Source: Streptomyces sp. SUK 48 (GTDB taxonomy: Bacteria > Actinomycetota > Actinomycetes > Streptomycetales > Streptomycetaceae). From it: a stretch of 64,000 nucleotides of DNA. The translations under genes were made by a program, and so were the position numbers. The stretch is from the NCBI RefSeq assembly GCF_009650765.1, contig NZ_CP045740.1, positions 62,001-126,000 of the forward strand. The letters run 5' to 3'. Below are positions 37,615-48,500 of this stretch, piece by piece; position 1 is the stretch's first letter; every line of letters starts with the position of its first letter. The notes under the pieces are model-generated. The model made no database searches and was not told the DNA's origin. It worked only from the letters and a program-made list of their open reading frames with translations.

Positions 37615-38057
37615 TGAGGAGGCCGAATCGGCCCCGGCACACTCGCCCGATGAGCCACAGCACACCATCGGGCAGCTGGGACGGACCCTGGTACCGCGTC
37701 CACACAGAGCAGTTCGAGGCCGCGTTCCTGCCGGATGCCGGCGAGGACTTGGAGTCCGTGGACAGCGTCGACGTCTTCGTGGACCTCAACGACGGTTCCC
37801 GGTGGAGCGCGACGATCATCACCGTCGCCCAGGTCGAGATCCTCATGAAGCGATGGACCGCCGGCGGCGAAGCCTACGCAAGCCGGTACTTCTGGTGCTC
37901 GGACGGGCTCATCGTCCGTGACGCCGGCATCAGCAACATGACCCAAGTTCTCACCGGGCTGATCGAGAACGGCGAGTTCACACAGATCCTTCAGCGCCTT
38001 GAGGACTGACAGCCCCTCGGCTTGCCCCTCTCATACTGAAATGATCAGTTAAGCAGC
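37615..38057 (+). repeat. Direct repeat copy A (about 440 bp) with small gene
   Basis: This segment, from GAGGAGGCCGAATCGG to CAGTTAAGCAGC, is repeated in the same orientation at 51189-51633. Within the 360-bp coding part I count seven base differences. It abuts a decayed IS5 element on its left. Confidence 0.9.
37650..38009 (+). CDS. Putative immunity-type small protein, copy A
   Basis: A 119-residue acidic soluble protein with no signal peptide or membrane segment (DGPWYRVHTEQFEAAFLPD, FVDLNDGSRWSATIITVAQV, RYFWCSDGLIVRD). Copy B at 51224-51583 is identical at 114 of 119 positions. Size, acidity and position at both ends of the Rhs toxin locus suggest an immunity protein. I do not recognise a named family. 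No strong ribosome-binding site precedes the ATG. Confidence 0.6.
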   Translation: MSHSTPSGSWDGPWYRVHTEQFEAAFLPDAGEDLESVDSVDVFVDLNDGSRWSATIITVAQVEILMKRWTAGGEAYASRYFWCSDGLIVRDAGISNMTQVLTGLIENGEFTQILQRLED

Positions 38058-38344
38058 ATGACCACGAGGGCCACGGATCGGGATGCCGAACATGACGACG
38101 AACCACGGGAAGAGTTCTTCCGCTCCGGCCGCCGCGTAGAGGCTCTGTGCCCATATGCGAAGTTCTTTCGGAACGCCTTGTTCTGGAACGCCCGTCTCAA
38201 GGCTCCGGCCGGCGCAAACAGCAGCTTCTACGCCTCCGGGTACCTTCGACAGGCGTCTCGTCACCGCAGGACGGCGCGTCGCCCTTCGCCGCCGGCCCGG
38301 AGCGGCATCAGGCCGCGGTGTCCCGCTCCCGTCGTGCTCAGGTG
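38010..38344. other. Short gene-free stretch
   Basis: The 335 bases between the small protein gene and the Rhs immunity gene contain the end of the direct repeat and no recognisable gene. A minus frame ending WFVVMFGIPIRGPRGHAA is open but unrecognised. Confidence 0.4.
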
Positions 38345-38803
38345 TCACGGAGTGTCCGCAGGGTCCTCCCACGCCGGGTCCACGGGGATGTTCCAGCCCC
38401 TCAGCATGGAGAGCATCTCCATCCGGGTCCTCGGCAGGGCGAACCGGAAGGCACGGTCGAGTACCGCTCTGCTCTCCAGCAGGTTCTCCAGGAAGGTGAA
38501 GTGGGCCGTGTCCACCAGCTCGCCCCCGGGACTCTCCTCCAGACCCTCGATGAACTCGAAACAGCGCGCCAGGAAGTCCTCCTGTTCGGGGCTCGGGTCG
38601 GCGGACGTCATCAGAGGCTTGAACAGCGGGTAGACGAGTACCTCGGACAGGAAGGTCCCGGGGTGGGTGTTGACCTGGTCCCAGTGGGTCACCTGCGACG
38701 CGCGCATGCCGTGCCGCCGGGCTGCCTCGTCGACGTGGGGGACGACTTCGGGCAGGAGCCGCACCAGCCGCTCCACCAGTTCCCCGGAGGGGATTCCCTG
38801 CAT
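38345..38803 (-). CDS. Probable immunity protein for the Rhs toxin
   Basis: A 152-residue acidic, probably all-helical cytoplasmic protein (ELVERLVRLLPEVVPHVDEA, EDFLARCFEFIEGLEESPGG, LENLLESRAVLDRAFRFAL). It lies 84 nt after the Rhs stop on the same strand, with AAGGAG seven nt before its ATG. That position is where Rhs and CDI loci keep their immunity gene. The family is unrecognised; the role is inferred from position. Confidence 0.7.
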   Translation of the reverse strand: MQGIPSGELVERLVRLLPEVVPHVDEAARRHGMRASQVTHWDQVNTHPGTFLSEVLVYPLFKPLMTSADPSPEQEDFLARCFEFIEGLEESPGGELVDTAHFTFLENLLESRAVLDRAFRFALPRTRMEMLSMLRGWNIPVDPAWEDPADTP

Positions 38804-38887
38804 GTTCGTACTCCTTCGTTGCGAGCAGCAAAATACCGCGCCGCCGGCCGGGTGGGTTTCCCGACCGGCGGCGTCCTCGGCAGAGGG

Positions 38888-41800
38888 TCAGGCCATCGGG
38901 GTCACTATGTAGCAGTCACCGAAGAAGACGCAGCCTGCGCCCTGGCCGTCGGGCACGACGTCCAGCGGGTCCGTCAGGGACTCCGAGAGCTGCTTGGTCG
39001 CTTCCTTGACGCCGTAGTTGTAGATGTCCGCCGGGTACTGGGCTGCACTGAGGGCTCCGCCCACCACCCCGAACGCCTTGGCGAAGCCCCGTCCCTTGAT
39101 CCTTTCGCCGGAGGGCACGGCCCGCTGCGGTGCCTTGGGGTGGAGGTTCTCCGGCACGGCGAACTTCTGCCCGGTGACCTCGCTCATCGATTCCGCCGAG
39201 ATGACGGTCTTGATGAGTTTGGACACCGTCTTCGCGAACTCGGGCTTGGCCTGCACCCTCTTCGTCACCGCCCCGGCGACGTCGTCTGCGTTGAGGGCGG
39301 TCCAGAGTTCCTTCGACTCGTTGAGCGCGACCTTCCGGTCGGCGTCCGAGAGGATGCCTTTCCCAGTGCCCTCCTTGGCCTTGCGGTCGTCCTCCAGCAG
39401 GTCGCGCAGACCGCCCAGCTTGGCGACGGCCTTCTCGATGTGCCATTTCGTTCCGTCGCCGCCGAAGCCCTTGCCCTCGTTCATCTCCTCGATCAGCGCC
39501 GTGGCCGTCTTACCGTCGCCCACCACGTCCGAATCGGCTACCATCGGCCGGATGTACAGCTCCTCGATGATGTCCTTGAGGCGCTGATTCTCCACCGGAG
39601 GCATGTAGGCACGCTTCTTGTGCATGCCCGGGTTCGGGTTCTTCTTCGGCTTCGATGGCTTGGGGACGACCCTTCCGCCCACGCAGGTCCCGGGCGGGGC
39701 GGTCCGGCAGTACTCCATCATGTCCGGGTCGTAATTGCCCGTCGGGTCGCTGCGGCGCAGCGGGTTGTTGTGGCCGTAGGCGTAGCCGTTCAGCTGCTGC
39801 GGGTCCGAGGGGTCGACCACCGCGTCGGCGCTGAGGAAGCGGCCCGTGTCCGGGTCGTACTCCCGGGACCCGAGATGGGTGAAGCCGGTCGCGTCCTGCG
39901 TGCCGCCGATGAAGCCCTTCCTCCCCGGCCAGTTCCCGGCCGGCGGCGTCGTGCCGCGTGTCCCGCCGAAGGGCAGGTTGCGGCGCTGCACCATGGCCTG
40001 GGTCGCCGCGTCGACGGCGAGTTCGCCGGTGCCGTGGTGATCGCCGATCACGAACGACAACGTGCCGTCGTCCTGGCGCACGGCACTCGCCCCGCCGAGG
40101 TCGTAGTACCGGCGTGCGGTCGTCTTGCCGGTCGACTTGGTCCAAGTGATCTCGGTCGCGCCCAGGTACAGTGTCGAACTGACACCGGGGACGCGGCTGA
40201 TCAGCCGCTTGCCGTCCGCGTCGTACAGGTACTCGGTGACCGAGGTGCCCTTGGTGACCGAGGCGAGGTTGCCCTCGGAGTCCCAGACGAACGACTGCTT
40301 CGTTCCACCGCTCGGGGTGAGGGACTCGGTGCCGCCGCCCGGCTCGTAAGTGTAGGTGTCCTTTCCGGTTACGGCGCCGCTGGAGGAGACCGACGTCAGG
40401 GTGTTCGGCTGGTTCTTGTCGTTCTCGTCGTAGCGGTAGGTGCGGGTGATGTCCCCGTCGGTCTTCCCGGCGGGATCGTGGCGGGTGTCGGTGTCACGGT
40501 TCCCGGCCGTCGTGTAGGTGTACGACTGCCAGTACGGCGCGGGTCCGCCGAGGGCGGCCTTGCCGGGGTCGCTCGCGCAGTCACCGGCCGGGGTCCACGC
40601 CTCGGTCAGCCGCTGGAGGTAGTCGTAGTGGAAGCACTGCCGGTCTGTGCCCTGGCGCGAGGCGTCGGTGGCCGAGGTGACGTTGCCCGCGTCGTCGTAG
40701 GCGTAGGTGACCGCACGGTCGACCCCGGGAACGCCCTCGCGTTCGGTCCGGCTGGTGGACAGCAGCTGGGTGCCCGGCTCGTAGGTGTTGTTGATCCAGA
40801 CCCGCTTGCCCGCGCTGCCCAGCTCCAGCTCCTCCAGCTTCCCGGTGAGGCTGTAGCGGGCGTTGCCGACGTAGGTGCCGAGACCTTCGGCCTTCACCAC
40901 GCGCTGCAGACCGTCGTAGGTCGGCGCGACGACCTCGGCGGGCAGGTTCCCCGCCGCCGGGTAGCTGGCGGACTTGACCGTCCCGTCCAGGTTGTAGGTG
41001 GTGTTGGTCTGGTAGCTCACCCCTGCCGAGCTGCCGAGGCCGGATTCCGATGCCGGGATCGACACGGTGGTGCGCAGCGGCCGGTACAGGTTGTCGTACG
41101 CGTTGATCGTCTGCGTGTACTTCGCACCCCCGGCGCCGCCCACGTAACGGGTGGAGCTGCCCAGGTACCCCGTGCGCACGGTGTCGAAGGTCCAGGAGGC
41201 CAGCAGCGGCCCCGTGGCCGAGTCCTCCCGGGTCTCGGTGTGCCTGCCGAGCCGGTCGTAGACGAAGGCGAGCGTCTTCTCGCGGCCGACGTCCGTGGTC
41301 GTGGTGACGCGGTCGGCGTCGTCGTACGTCGTCCTGGTGGTGCCCGAGTCGGGGTCGGTGGAGGTGAGCTGACGTCCGAGCAGGTCGTAGGTGTAGGAAC
41401 GGGTCGCCTTGTCCGGGCTGGTGACCTTCGTCAGGTGCCCGTTGGCGTCGTGCTCGTAGAGCGTGCTGTCGAATGCGCCGGTCGGCGACGCGCCGTGGAA
41501 TTCGCGCAGCTCCGTGATCTGGCCGGCCGCGTCGAGCACCGTCGCGGTCGGGGTGGCGCCGACCGGCGGGTCGACGGTGACCAGGTCGGCGCTGTGGGTG
41601 GTCGTGGTGCGGGACAGCTCCATACCCACGCCGTTGCCCCGGAGGGCCTTGCTGACGGTCTGGCGGCCCAGGCCGTCGTACTCGTTGACCGTCTGGGAGT
41701 CCACGGCACCTTGTTCGGTCACTCCGAAGAGCGTGCCCGCGGGTGCGCCGGTGGCGTAGTAGGGCGCGTACTTCCGCTTCACCAGACCGCGTTCGTCGTA

Positions 41801-44800
41801 GAACGTGTCGTCGATTAGGCGTCCGCCGTCGGGTCCGGCGGACTGCGACTGCCGGGGCCGAAGCCAGCCGTCGTAGAGGATGTACGACGCTTGCTGGTTA
41901 CCGTCGTTCAGCAGCTTCTTGGCGACGACCGCGGCGATGGAACCTTCCTTGATCTGGTAGCCGTACTCCAGGCTGGGCGTCGGGCTTGAAGCCTTGGGAC
42001 GGTTGGCGAGCCATGCCTTGGTGAGCCGACCCAGCGCGTCGAACTCCGCGTCGCTGCGCTTACCGTTGGCGTCGATCGTGGCGGTGGGCAGCGAACGGAC
42101 GCCGTCGAACTCCGTCACGACGGACTGAGCGCTGGACGGGGTGCCGGCGACGAGTTCGGTGCCGGTCACGCTCAGCGTGCCGGGCTTGGTGGTGGTGGCC
42201 GCGGTGAAGACGGTCGTACTGGTCGCGCCGGACGAGTCGGAAGTGGACCGGGCCCGTCCGAACTCGTCGTAGCCGGTGCTCTTCCACCGGTACCGGGGTG
42301 TGGTTCCGGTGTAACCGACCAGCTCCTCCGACTTGGTGAGCAGGCCCCGCGTCGGCGCGGCCCCGAAGGCGAGGGAGTCGTAGGTGTTGCGCTTGCGGGA
42401 GAGGAGGTGCGCGGGGTAGGTGACGGCCGTGCCGCATGCCACGTCGAGGACCTCGACCTGCTGTGGCAGGGCGCGCAGCCAGTTGGTGGCGTTGTCGGCG
42501 TACGTGGTGGTCGTGCACTGCTCGTCACCGGGCGCGGCCTCGCCGAGGTCGCTCTCCGTGATGACCCGGCCCTCGTCGTCGTAGGTCGTCGCGGTGGAGG
42601 TCTGCTGCCAAGTGCCGTCGTGCTTGCGGGCCCAGGAGCGGGTCGCCGACGTGCCGGTCAGGTTCGCAGTGACGGTGCCCCAATCCCGTACACGTTTGGC
42701 GGTCTCCTTGCGCCACGGGGTGTTCAGGGTCTTGCTCTCCACCGTGCCGTCCGGCGCGGTGTACTCGACCGTCTTGAGTTCGTCCCCCTGGAAGGCTTCG
42801 TGGTCGACGACGTCGCCGCCCTCGCCGTCGGTGACGGTGACGGACTTGCTGCCGCCCGCGGCGTTCTTGCGGTCGCCGTCCATGCCGCGCAGGAACCAGT
42901 GCTCGGTCAGCGAACGCATGCCGGCCCAGCCGCCGGTCTGTACTTTGACCCGGCCGTAACCGTGCCACTGCGACCAAGTCCGGTACTTCTCCTTGGTCAG
43001 GCCGTCGTCATCGGCGTAGTGCCAGGCGGCGCCGTCGAGATAGGAGTACTTGGTGACCATGTCGTCGCCGCCGCCGGTGCGGTCGGTCGCGGTGACCTGG
43101 GTGACGACGTACTTGTTGAACCACTCCTGGACCGGGTCCGCCGCACCGGCGGGCTGCCAGTACTGCGGGAAGCAGCGGGTGGTGTTCGTCTCCGGGGCGG
43201 GCAGCGCGTCGAAGTCGCACTCGGGAGCCGAGTAGGCGACGTCGATCGACCCTCCCGACTCGTCGGAGACGTTGGACAGCCGGTACTTGATGAAGGGCGC
43301 GACACCGTCGCCGAGCCGGTCCAGGCGGTTGGGCGCCTGCTTGTAACCGAAGGTCACCTTGGGCAGGGTGATCGAGGGGCTCGCGGACAGACCGGTGTGC
43401 TGGACGGAGTCCAGGAGCAGGGCGCGGTCGATGTCCGCGGCACCCCACTTCTGGCTGAACGTCCAGGCGTCCGCGTCGGCGTAGCCGCCCGAGGGCTGCA
43501 GGATCTGGGTGGTGACCTTGGAAAGCAGCTTGCGGGACCAGAAGGACGGGGCGAACCGGCCCTTGTCGCAGTCGGTGCCGGCCTTGCAGTTCAGGTAGTA
43601 CGGAGTGTCCTCCCAGCGGTCGGGGTTCTTCTCGATCTCCGCGGCGGCGCAGTCGGCGGCCGTGGCCTCGATGCACCGCTCGGTGTTGGTGAAGCGGACC
43701 TTGCCGACGGCCTTGGCGGTGAACAGCGTGTCGCTGCGCTGGCCGTACTCGATGTGGTCGATGACACCGCCGCGCTCGTACAGCGTGTCGTCGGCGGCAA
43801 CACGGTTGCGGCCGTAGGAGTTGGTCTCCGGGCTGTACCAGTACGACATGGCGTTGCCGTTGAGGTCGACGACGTAGTCGAGGTTCCAGCGCCACGCCTG
43901 CTGGCACCAGGACTTGGCGAAGGTGGCCTGGTGGCAGGGTTCGCCGGTGTCGTTGCCGAAGACGGGGACCGTCCAAGCGGACTTGGTCTCGGGCTTGCCC
44001 GCGCTCCAGCCGGGGAGGCGGTTGTAACCGAAGAAGTACTGGAGGCCGTCGGTGGTGGTCACCTTCCAGTACTCGCCGTCGTCGTCGCCGTTGGCCCGGT
44101 CCGCGCCGGTGAGCTTCTCCACGCGGGTGCCGTCGTCGTTGCGGATCCACCAGGTGTCCTTGCCCGCCGGGATCAGTTCGCCCGCGCGGCCGTTGAAGCT
44201 GATGGTGGCGTTGTCGTACCCCCAGCACTGGTCGCCCGGGGCGTCGTCCTTGCTCCAGCTGCCGTCCTCGCTGCACGGCTTGTAGCGCCGCTCGATGAAG
44301 CCGGTGTTCATGTCGAAGCCGGAACCGACCCAGGAGGACTGGTTGTTGCTGGTGGTGGTCTGGCCGTCCACGGCGCCCGAAGAGTAGCCGAGGGACAGCT
44401 TGGGCAGCAGCCCCCCGGGTACGGTCGGCGCGGTCAGCGGGTAGGACCAGGAGAAGTCGCCCGTCTGAAGGCTGGTCTGCCACATGGCGGACGACGACAG
44501 CGGTGTCGCCGTGTAGTCGCCGGAGCCTGCGGAGCCGCTACCGGCGTCGGCGACGGCGGCCAGCACGACGGGGGACGCGGCGGGGCGCAGCGCGACGGAG
44601 TCGGCGGAGACCGTGCGCTTCTCACCGTCGTTGCGGCCGGCCACCGGAGTGGTCTTGCGGCAGCGGGGCAGCTTCGGCGTGGTCAGCGCGCAGGAGGGCA
44701 GGGTGACGAGATGCAGCCGGGCGCCGTAGCCGCCGCCGTACGCCTCTCCGAATGCGGAGTAGTCCAGGCTGACGCCGACGCGGGGGGCGGCGGAGTCCGT

Positions 44801-45307
44801 ACGCGCCGGGTCCGAGGCGCTGACGGAAAGCAGGACTCCGTCGAGACCGAGACCGCGTGCACGGTCCTGCGGCAGAAGCCGCACCTCGGCCTTGGCCGGG
44901 GCGGTCGCCGCTGGTGCGGGCAGCAGCCGGACGGGCATGCCCGGAACACGCAGGGGCGTGGCGGCGGCACCCTTGGACGGTGTGCCCGGGACCTTCTTGC
45001 CGGACTCGGTACGGGAGGTGGTGGGCGGCAGGGTGACCTGCGCGGTGCGGGCTGCCGGCCAGGCGGCGCGGGGCGCCCGGCGGTGCCCGGAGGCCAGTCC
45101 GTCACGCTTGCGCGGCTCGGTCTTGAGCGCTGTGCCGGGGACCGGGTGGTCGGCCTCAACGGGTGCCGTGTGCCTGGTGCCGCCGGGCTTCGACGCGGCC
45201 AGCGCCGGATCGGCCTGGAACAGCGAGCCGGCCATGAGTGCGGCCAGCGCCAAGGCGGTGTAGCGAGGGAGACGGGCCGCACGCAGCGGCCGTATGGGTC
45301 TGGACAA
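38888..45307 (-). CDS. Secreted Rhs/YD-repeat polymorphic toxin
   Basis: A 2139-residue protein. A Sec-type signal peptide (YTALALAALMAGSLFQADPA, ending ALA) is followed by a SpvB/TcaB-like N-terminal region (SLQTGDFSWSYPLTAP, LSLGYSSGAVDGQT). A long YD-repeat shell (for example YTYDLLGRQLTSTDPDSGTT) ends in the Rhs core LGSREYDPDTGRFLSADAVV and NGYAYGHNNPLRRSDPTG. The last 280 residues (about 1860-2139) are the variable toxin tip. It has GDGKTATALIEEMNEGKGFG followed by KWHIEKAV, then GGALSAAQYPADIYNYG, and I do not recognise a nuclease or deaminase motif. The start is TTG 45307, with AAGGAA upstream. It lies downstream of the LamG gene and upstream of the probable immunity gene. Confidence 0.92.
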   Translation of the reverse strand: MSRPIRPLRAARLPRYTALALAALMAGSLFQADPALAASKPGGTRHTAPVEADHPVPGTALKTEPRKRDGLASGHRRAPRAAWPAARTAQVTLPPTTSRTESGKKVPGTPSKGAAATPLRVPGMPVRLLPAPAATAPAKAEVRLLPQDRARGLGLDGVLLSVSASDPARTDSAAPRVGVSLDYSAFGEAYGGGYGARLHLVTLPSCALTTPKLPRCRKTTPVAGRNDGEKRTVSADSVALRPAASPVVLAAVADAGSGSAGSGDYTATPLSSSAMWQTSLQTGDFSWSYPLTAPTVPGGLLPKLSLGYSSGAVDGQTTTSNNQSSWVGSGFDMNTGFIERRYKPCSEDGSWSKDDAPGDQCWGYDNATISFNGRAGELIPAGKDTWWIRNDDGTRVEKLTGADRANGDDDGEYWKVTTTDGLQYFFGYNRLPGWSAGKPETKSAWTVPVFGNDTGEPCHQATFAKSWCQQAWRWNLDYVVDLNGNAMSYWYSPETNSYGRNRVAADDTLYERGGVIDHIEYGQRSDTLFTAKAVGKVRFTNTERCIEATAADCAAAEIEKNPDRWEDTPYYLNCKAGTDCDKGRFAPSFWSRKLLSKVTTQILQPSGGYADADAWTFSQKWGAADIDRALLLDSVQHTGLSASPSITLPKVTFGYKQAPNRLDRLGDGVAPFIKYRLSNVSDESGGSIDVAYSAPECDFDALPAPETNTTRCFPQYWQPAGAADPVQEWFNKYVVTQVTATDRTGGGDDMVTKYSYLDGAAWHYADDDGLTKEKYRTWSQWHGYGRVKVQTGGWAGMRSLTEHWFLRGMDGDRKNAAGGSKSVTVTDGEGGDVVDHEAFQGDELKTVEYTAPDGTVESKTLNTPWRKETAKRVRDWGTVTANLTGTSATRSWARKHDGTWQQTSTATTYDDEGRVITESDLGEAAPGDEQCTTTTYADNATNWLRALPQQVEVLDVACGTAVTYPAHLLSRKRNTYDSLAFGAAPTRGLLTKSEELVGYTGTTPRYRWKSTGYDEFGRARSTSDSSGATSTTVFTAATTTKPGTLSVTGTELVAGTPSSAQSVVTEFDGVRSLPTATIDANGKRSDAEFDALGRLTKAWLANRPKASSPTPSLEYGYQIKEGSIAAVVAKKLLNDGNQQASYILYDGWLRPRQSQSAGPDGGRLIDDTFYDERGLVKRKYAPYYATGAPAGTLFGVTEQGAVDSQTVNEYDGLGRQTVSKALRGNGVGMELSRTTTTHSADLVTVDPPVGATPTATVLDAAGQITELREFHGASPTGAFDSTLYEHDANGHLTKVTSPDKATRSYTYDLLGRQLTSTDPDSGTTRTTYDDADRVTTTTDVGREKTLAFVYDRLGRHTETREDSATGPLLASWTFDTVRTGYLGSSTRYVGGAGGAKYTQTINAYDNLYRPLRTTVSIPASESGLGSSAGVSYQTNTTYNLDGTVKSASYPAAGNLPAEVVAPTYDGLQRVVKAEGLGTYVGNARYSLTGKLEELELGSAGKRVWINNTYEPGTQLLSTSRTEREGVPGVDRAVTYAYDDAGNVTSATDASRQGTDRQCFHYDYLQRLTEAWTPAGDCASDPGKAALGGPAPYWQSYTYTTAGNRDTDTRHDPAGKTDGDITRTYRYDENDKNQPNTLTSVSSSGAVTGKDTYTYEPGGGTESLTPSGGTKQSFVWDSEGNLASVTKGTSVTEYLYDADGKRLISRVPGVSSTLYLGATEITWTKSTGKTTARRYYDLGGASAVRQDDGTLSFVIGDHHGTGELAVDAATQAMVQRRNLPFGGTRGTTPPAGNWPGRKGFIGGTQDATGFTHLGSREYDPDTGRFLSADAVVDPSDPQQLNGYAYGHNNPLRRSDPTGNYDPDMMEYCRTAPPGTCVGGRVVPKPSKPKKNPNPGMHKKRAYMPPVENQRLKDIIEELYIRPMVADSDVVGDGKTATALIEEMNEGKGFGGDGTKWHIEKAVAKLGGLRDLLEDDRKAKEGTGKGILSDADRKVALNESKELWTALNADDVAGAVTKRVQAKPEFAKTVSKLIKTVISAESMSEVTGQKFAVPENLHPKAPQRAVPSGERIKGRGFAKAFGVVGGALSAAQYPADIYNYGVKEATKQLSESLTDPLDVVPDGQGAGCVFFGDCYIVTPMA

Positions 45308-45446
45308 CCCGATGGTTCCTTACGTCGGTGGATGAGGATGTCGGTGCGCGAGGAGGTCGATGGGTCTGGACGCTGCCGGGAGTGGATGCCAGCAGGTGTG
45401 GATGACGGTGGGCGTGGCCTGGCGCCGTTTGATCGCAGGGCCAGGA

Positions 45447-45478
45447 CCCGTGGGCTCGGTCGTTGACGGGCCCACGGG
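45447..45478 (-). promoter_or_regulatory. Intercistronic hairpin between LamG and Rhs genes
   Basis: CCCGTGGGC and GCCCACGGG form a perfect 9-bp stem with a 14-nt loop in the 210-nt gap. It could be an attenuating terminator or a processing site that sets the LamG to Rhs expression ratio. Confidence 0.5.
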
Positions 45479-45517
45479 CCGACGGGGACGTGCTGCCGGC
45501 CGCTTCCGGACGGGTGG

Positions 45518-48500
45518 CTACGGGCCCGGGACCGTGTCCAGGGACTCGCCGTTGCCGAGTTTGGCGATCTGGGATTCACTCGCCACGCCGGAGAACAGCC
45601 ACACGTCGTCGATCACGCCCGGCCAGTACTCGCCGGCTGTGCCGTTCTCCTTGTTGCGGCCGAACTGGAGCTGCTTGGTCGCCTGGAACGGCTGGACGTT
45701 GGACCGCCACGACATGGCGTCCAGCACCTGTTCCAGGTGTCCGTTGACGTACAGGCGCGCCTCGTCGGCGAAGGAGTCGTACACGACCGCCAGATGGTCC
45801 CACTCGAAGTCCGACTGGAAACTCGAGTGCCGTACCACGGGCCGGGACGCTGCCGAGGTGTCCGTGGTGGGGAGTTCGAGCTCGTAGCCGCCCTGGTTCT
45901 GCGGGTCTGCGGGGTCGGGGGCGTACCGCACGGTGAAGGCGCTGTTGACGGCTCCTTCCGCCGACAGGACGGTGACCTTCTTCTGCGGGCGTGCCGCCGT
46001 GCTCACCCAGGCGGTCACGGTGAAGCTCTCCTTGGTGTTCACGGGAACCGTCGCGGCGGCGGCGTAGTCGTCCACACCGTCCAGGACCAGACCGCCGGCG
46101 CCGACCCAGCCGGCGCCCGGTCGCACGCTCGCCTGGGCGCCCAGGAGCGCGGGCCGCTTGCCGGTGCTGTCGTCGGGGCTGGTCGCCGGCGTGCCGGCCG
46201 TCGTGGCGTCGAACTTCCATCGCCCCTTGACCTGCGGGTGCTGCTTGAACAGGTCGCCGGCCTCGTCCTTGGAGACCACCCGGTCGTACAGGTGCACGTC
46301 GTCGATCTGCCCCGTGAAGAACGCGTCGGGCTTGCCGCCGTACGATCCGGCACCGACCTGTACCGGGCCGGTGGCGTCCCAGGGCGCTGGTGCGAACGGC
46401 ACCGTGGAGACGAGCCCGCCGTCCACGAACAAACGCAATTCCTTCAGCGTGCCGTCGTAGACGCCGAGGAGGTGGTGCCAGCTGTCGCCGGGGTACACCT
46501 GGTCGGCGGCGGGCTTGCCGAGGTTCGCCATGGCCCGGGTCGGATCGACGCCCGCAGTGTCGGAGTTGTAGCGGTTGAACACCCAGCGGCGGTATGAGGC
46601 GGAGTAGTAGAGCTCGAAGCCGCTCTGCTCCTTGCCGGCCTGGGTCGCGATGATCTGCGCTCCGGTCGGCTCCGTCCTGGGCAGTCTGGCCCAGGCCGAC
46701 ACCGAGAAACTGCGCAGGGTGTCGAGGTGTGGCCTGGCGGTGCTCGCGTAGCCGTTGGCGGGAGAGCTGAGGTCCAGCGCGCCGCCGACATTCCCGCCGG
46801 CGCCGAACTCACCGCCTTCGCCCTTGAGGACCAGCGGGTCCACCTGGCTGGCACCCTTGGCCACCAGGGAGGTGGCCGGGTCGTCGAAGTCCCAGGCGGC
46901 CTTGGCCGGCCGGCCGGTGGTCAGGGGCTGCTGCTGGGCCAGCCGGCCGACGTCCTGCGCGTTCAGCGGACGGTCGTAGACGGCGGTCTCGTCGATCGCG
47001 CCCTGCCACGCCTCGCCGTAGGCGCCGTTGTACTTGGCGCGGCCGAACTGGAGGTTGGCGGCGGCGTGCCAGGTGTTGGTGACGGGGGCCGAGCCGGCCA
47101 GAGCGCCGTCGACGTACAGGGTGTACTTGCCGGCCCGCGCGTCACGGACGGCTGTGAGATGTGTCCAGGTGCCGACCTGCGCAGGGGTGGACGACTGGAC
47201 TTGCTGGACGTTGAAGTCCGCACCCGTCGCGTCCTTGGTGGGTACGCGCAGGGCCCAGCTTCCGCTGCCCTTGAGGTAACCGAGGTAGAAGCCCGCCTGG
47301 GTGGTGCCGTCTACGCTGACCGCGGTGGCAGTGGCGGAGTCCGAGTCCAGACGTACCCAGGTGGAGACGGTGAAGTCGCCGTCGGTGTCCAGCTGATGCG
47401 GGCCGGCGACCGCGGAACCGTCCGTGGCAGCGCCGCCGTTCAGGGTGAGGGCGGTGCCGTGGACACCCGGTTCACCGAGTGCCGCGGTCCCGTCGAGGAG
47501 GACAGGCCGGGAGCCGCCACTGCCCGTGTCCTGCGTCGAACCGGCCGAGGCGTCCAGAGTCCACGCGGCGCGTTCGGGCTGGCCGGTCGCCACACGGAAC
47601 TGGTAGCTCGCGATCGTGCTGTCGTTGTTGTTGGCGTCCCATGCCTGCACGTAGAGGTTGTTGAGTCCCGGACGGGTGGGCATCACATCGATGGTGACGG
47701 GCCCGCCCGGGGTCGCGGGTTTGCGCTCGTTGGCCGCGGTCGGGTCCGCGTTCAGGCCGAACCAGTACTTGGTCACGTCCGAGGCGGTCGAGTCGAGGGT
47801 GAAGCGGCCGTACCGGCCGACCCCGTCCAGCCACGGGTCGAGAGGGTCGTCGGTACGGGACGCGGGGTACTGCGAGGAGATCACGGACGGCGCCGCCGGA
47901 TGCTTGGAGTCGTAGGCCAGGTAGCAAGCCGTCTGGGTGTCACCGGCGTAGCTCCAGGGACCCCACAGCTTGCCGTCCGAGGCACGTACGCTCCACGCTG
48001 CCGTGACGTTCTGCGGGATGTTCGACGGGAGGGTGATCGTGTACGCCTGTCCGGATGCCTTGGGACCGATGCGGCCCGAGTTCCAGTGTTCCTTCCAGCC
48101 GTCGCCCGCGTTCCACTCGACCTTGAACTCCGCGTAGACCTGGTCCTTGTCGGGGTCCGACAGGACGGCCGTCGCCTTGGGGATGACGTTGACCGCCTTG
48201 GGCGCCAGCGTGCAGGTGCCGCCGGGGCTCATGGTCAGCTGCGACTGCTTGGGCTGGCTCGGCGGGTTGTTGAACTCGACCCGCAGAAAGCCGTTGCCCG
48301 AGAACCGCTTCCATTGGCTCTCGGCGCTCTCGTTCGTTGCCTTCAGCCCGAAGGTGAGAGAAGTCTGCTTGTTCGCGACGGCCCACACCACCGCGTCCTT
48401 GGCGTTGAACTCGAGGTCGCCGTCAGGGCAGGAGGCCGTCGCGCCCTTGGCCGCGAGCACGGTCGGCATCTGGTCGATCCAGTAGCCCGTGGCCTTCTGG

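Noticed and set aside
37650..38009. The 119-residue protein as part of the IS5 element
   Set aside because: It occurs beside two different IS5 elements at different ends and lies outside the visible terminal repeat on the left copy, so it is not an IS gene.
38147..41818. 1223-codon plus-strand open frame
   Set aside because: Antisense to the Rhs gene, which has clear YD repeats and a signal peptide. The plus frame is low complexity.
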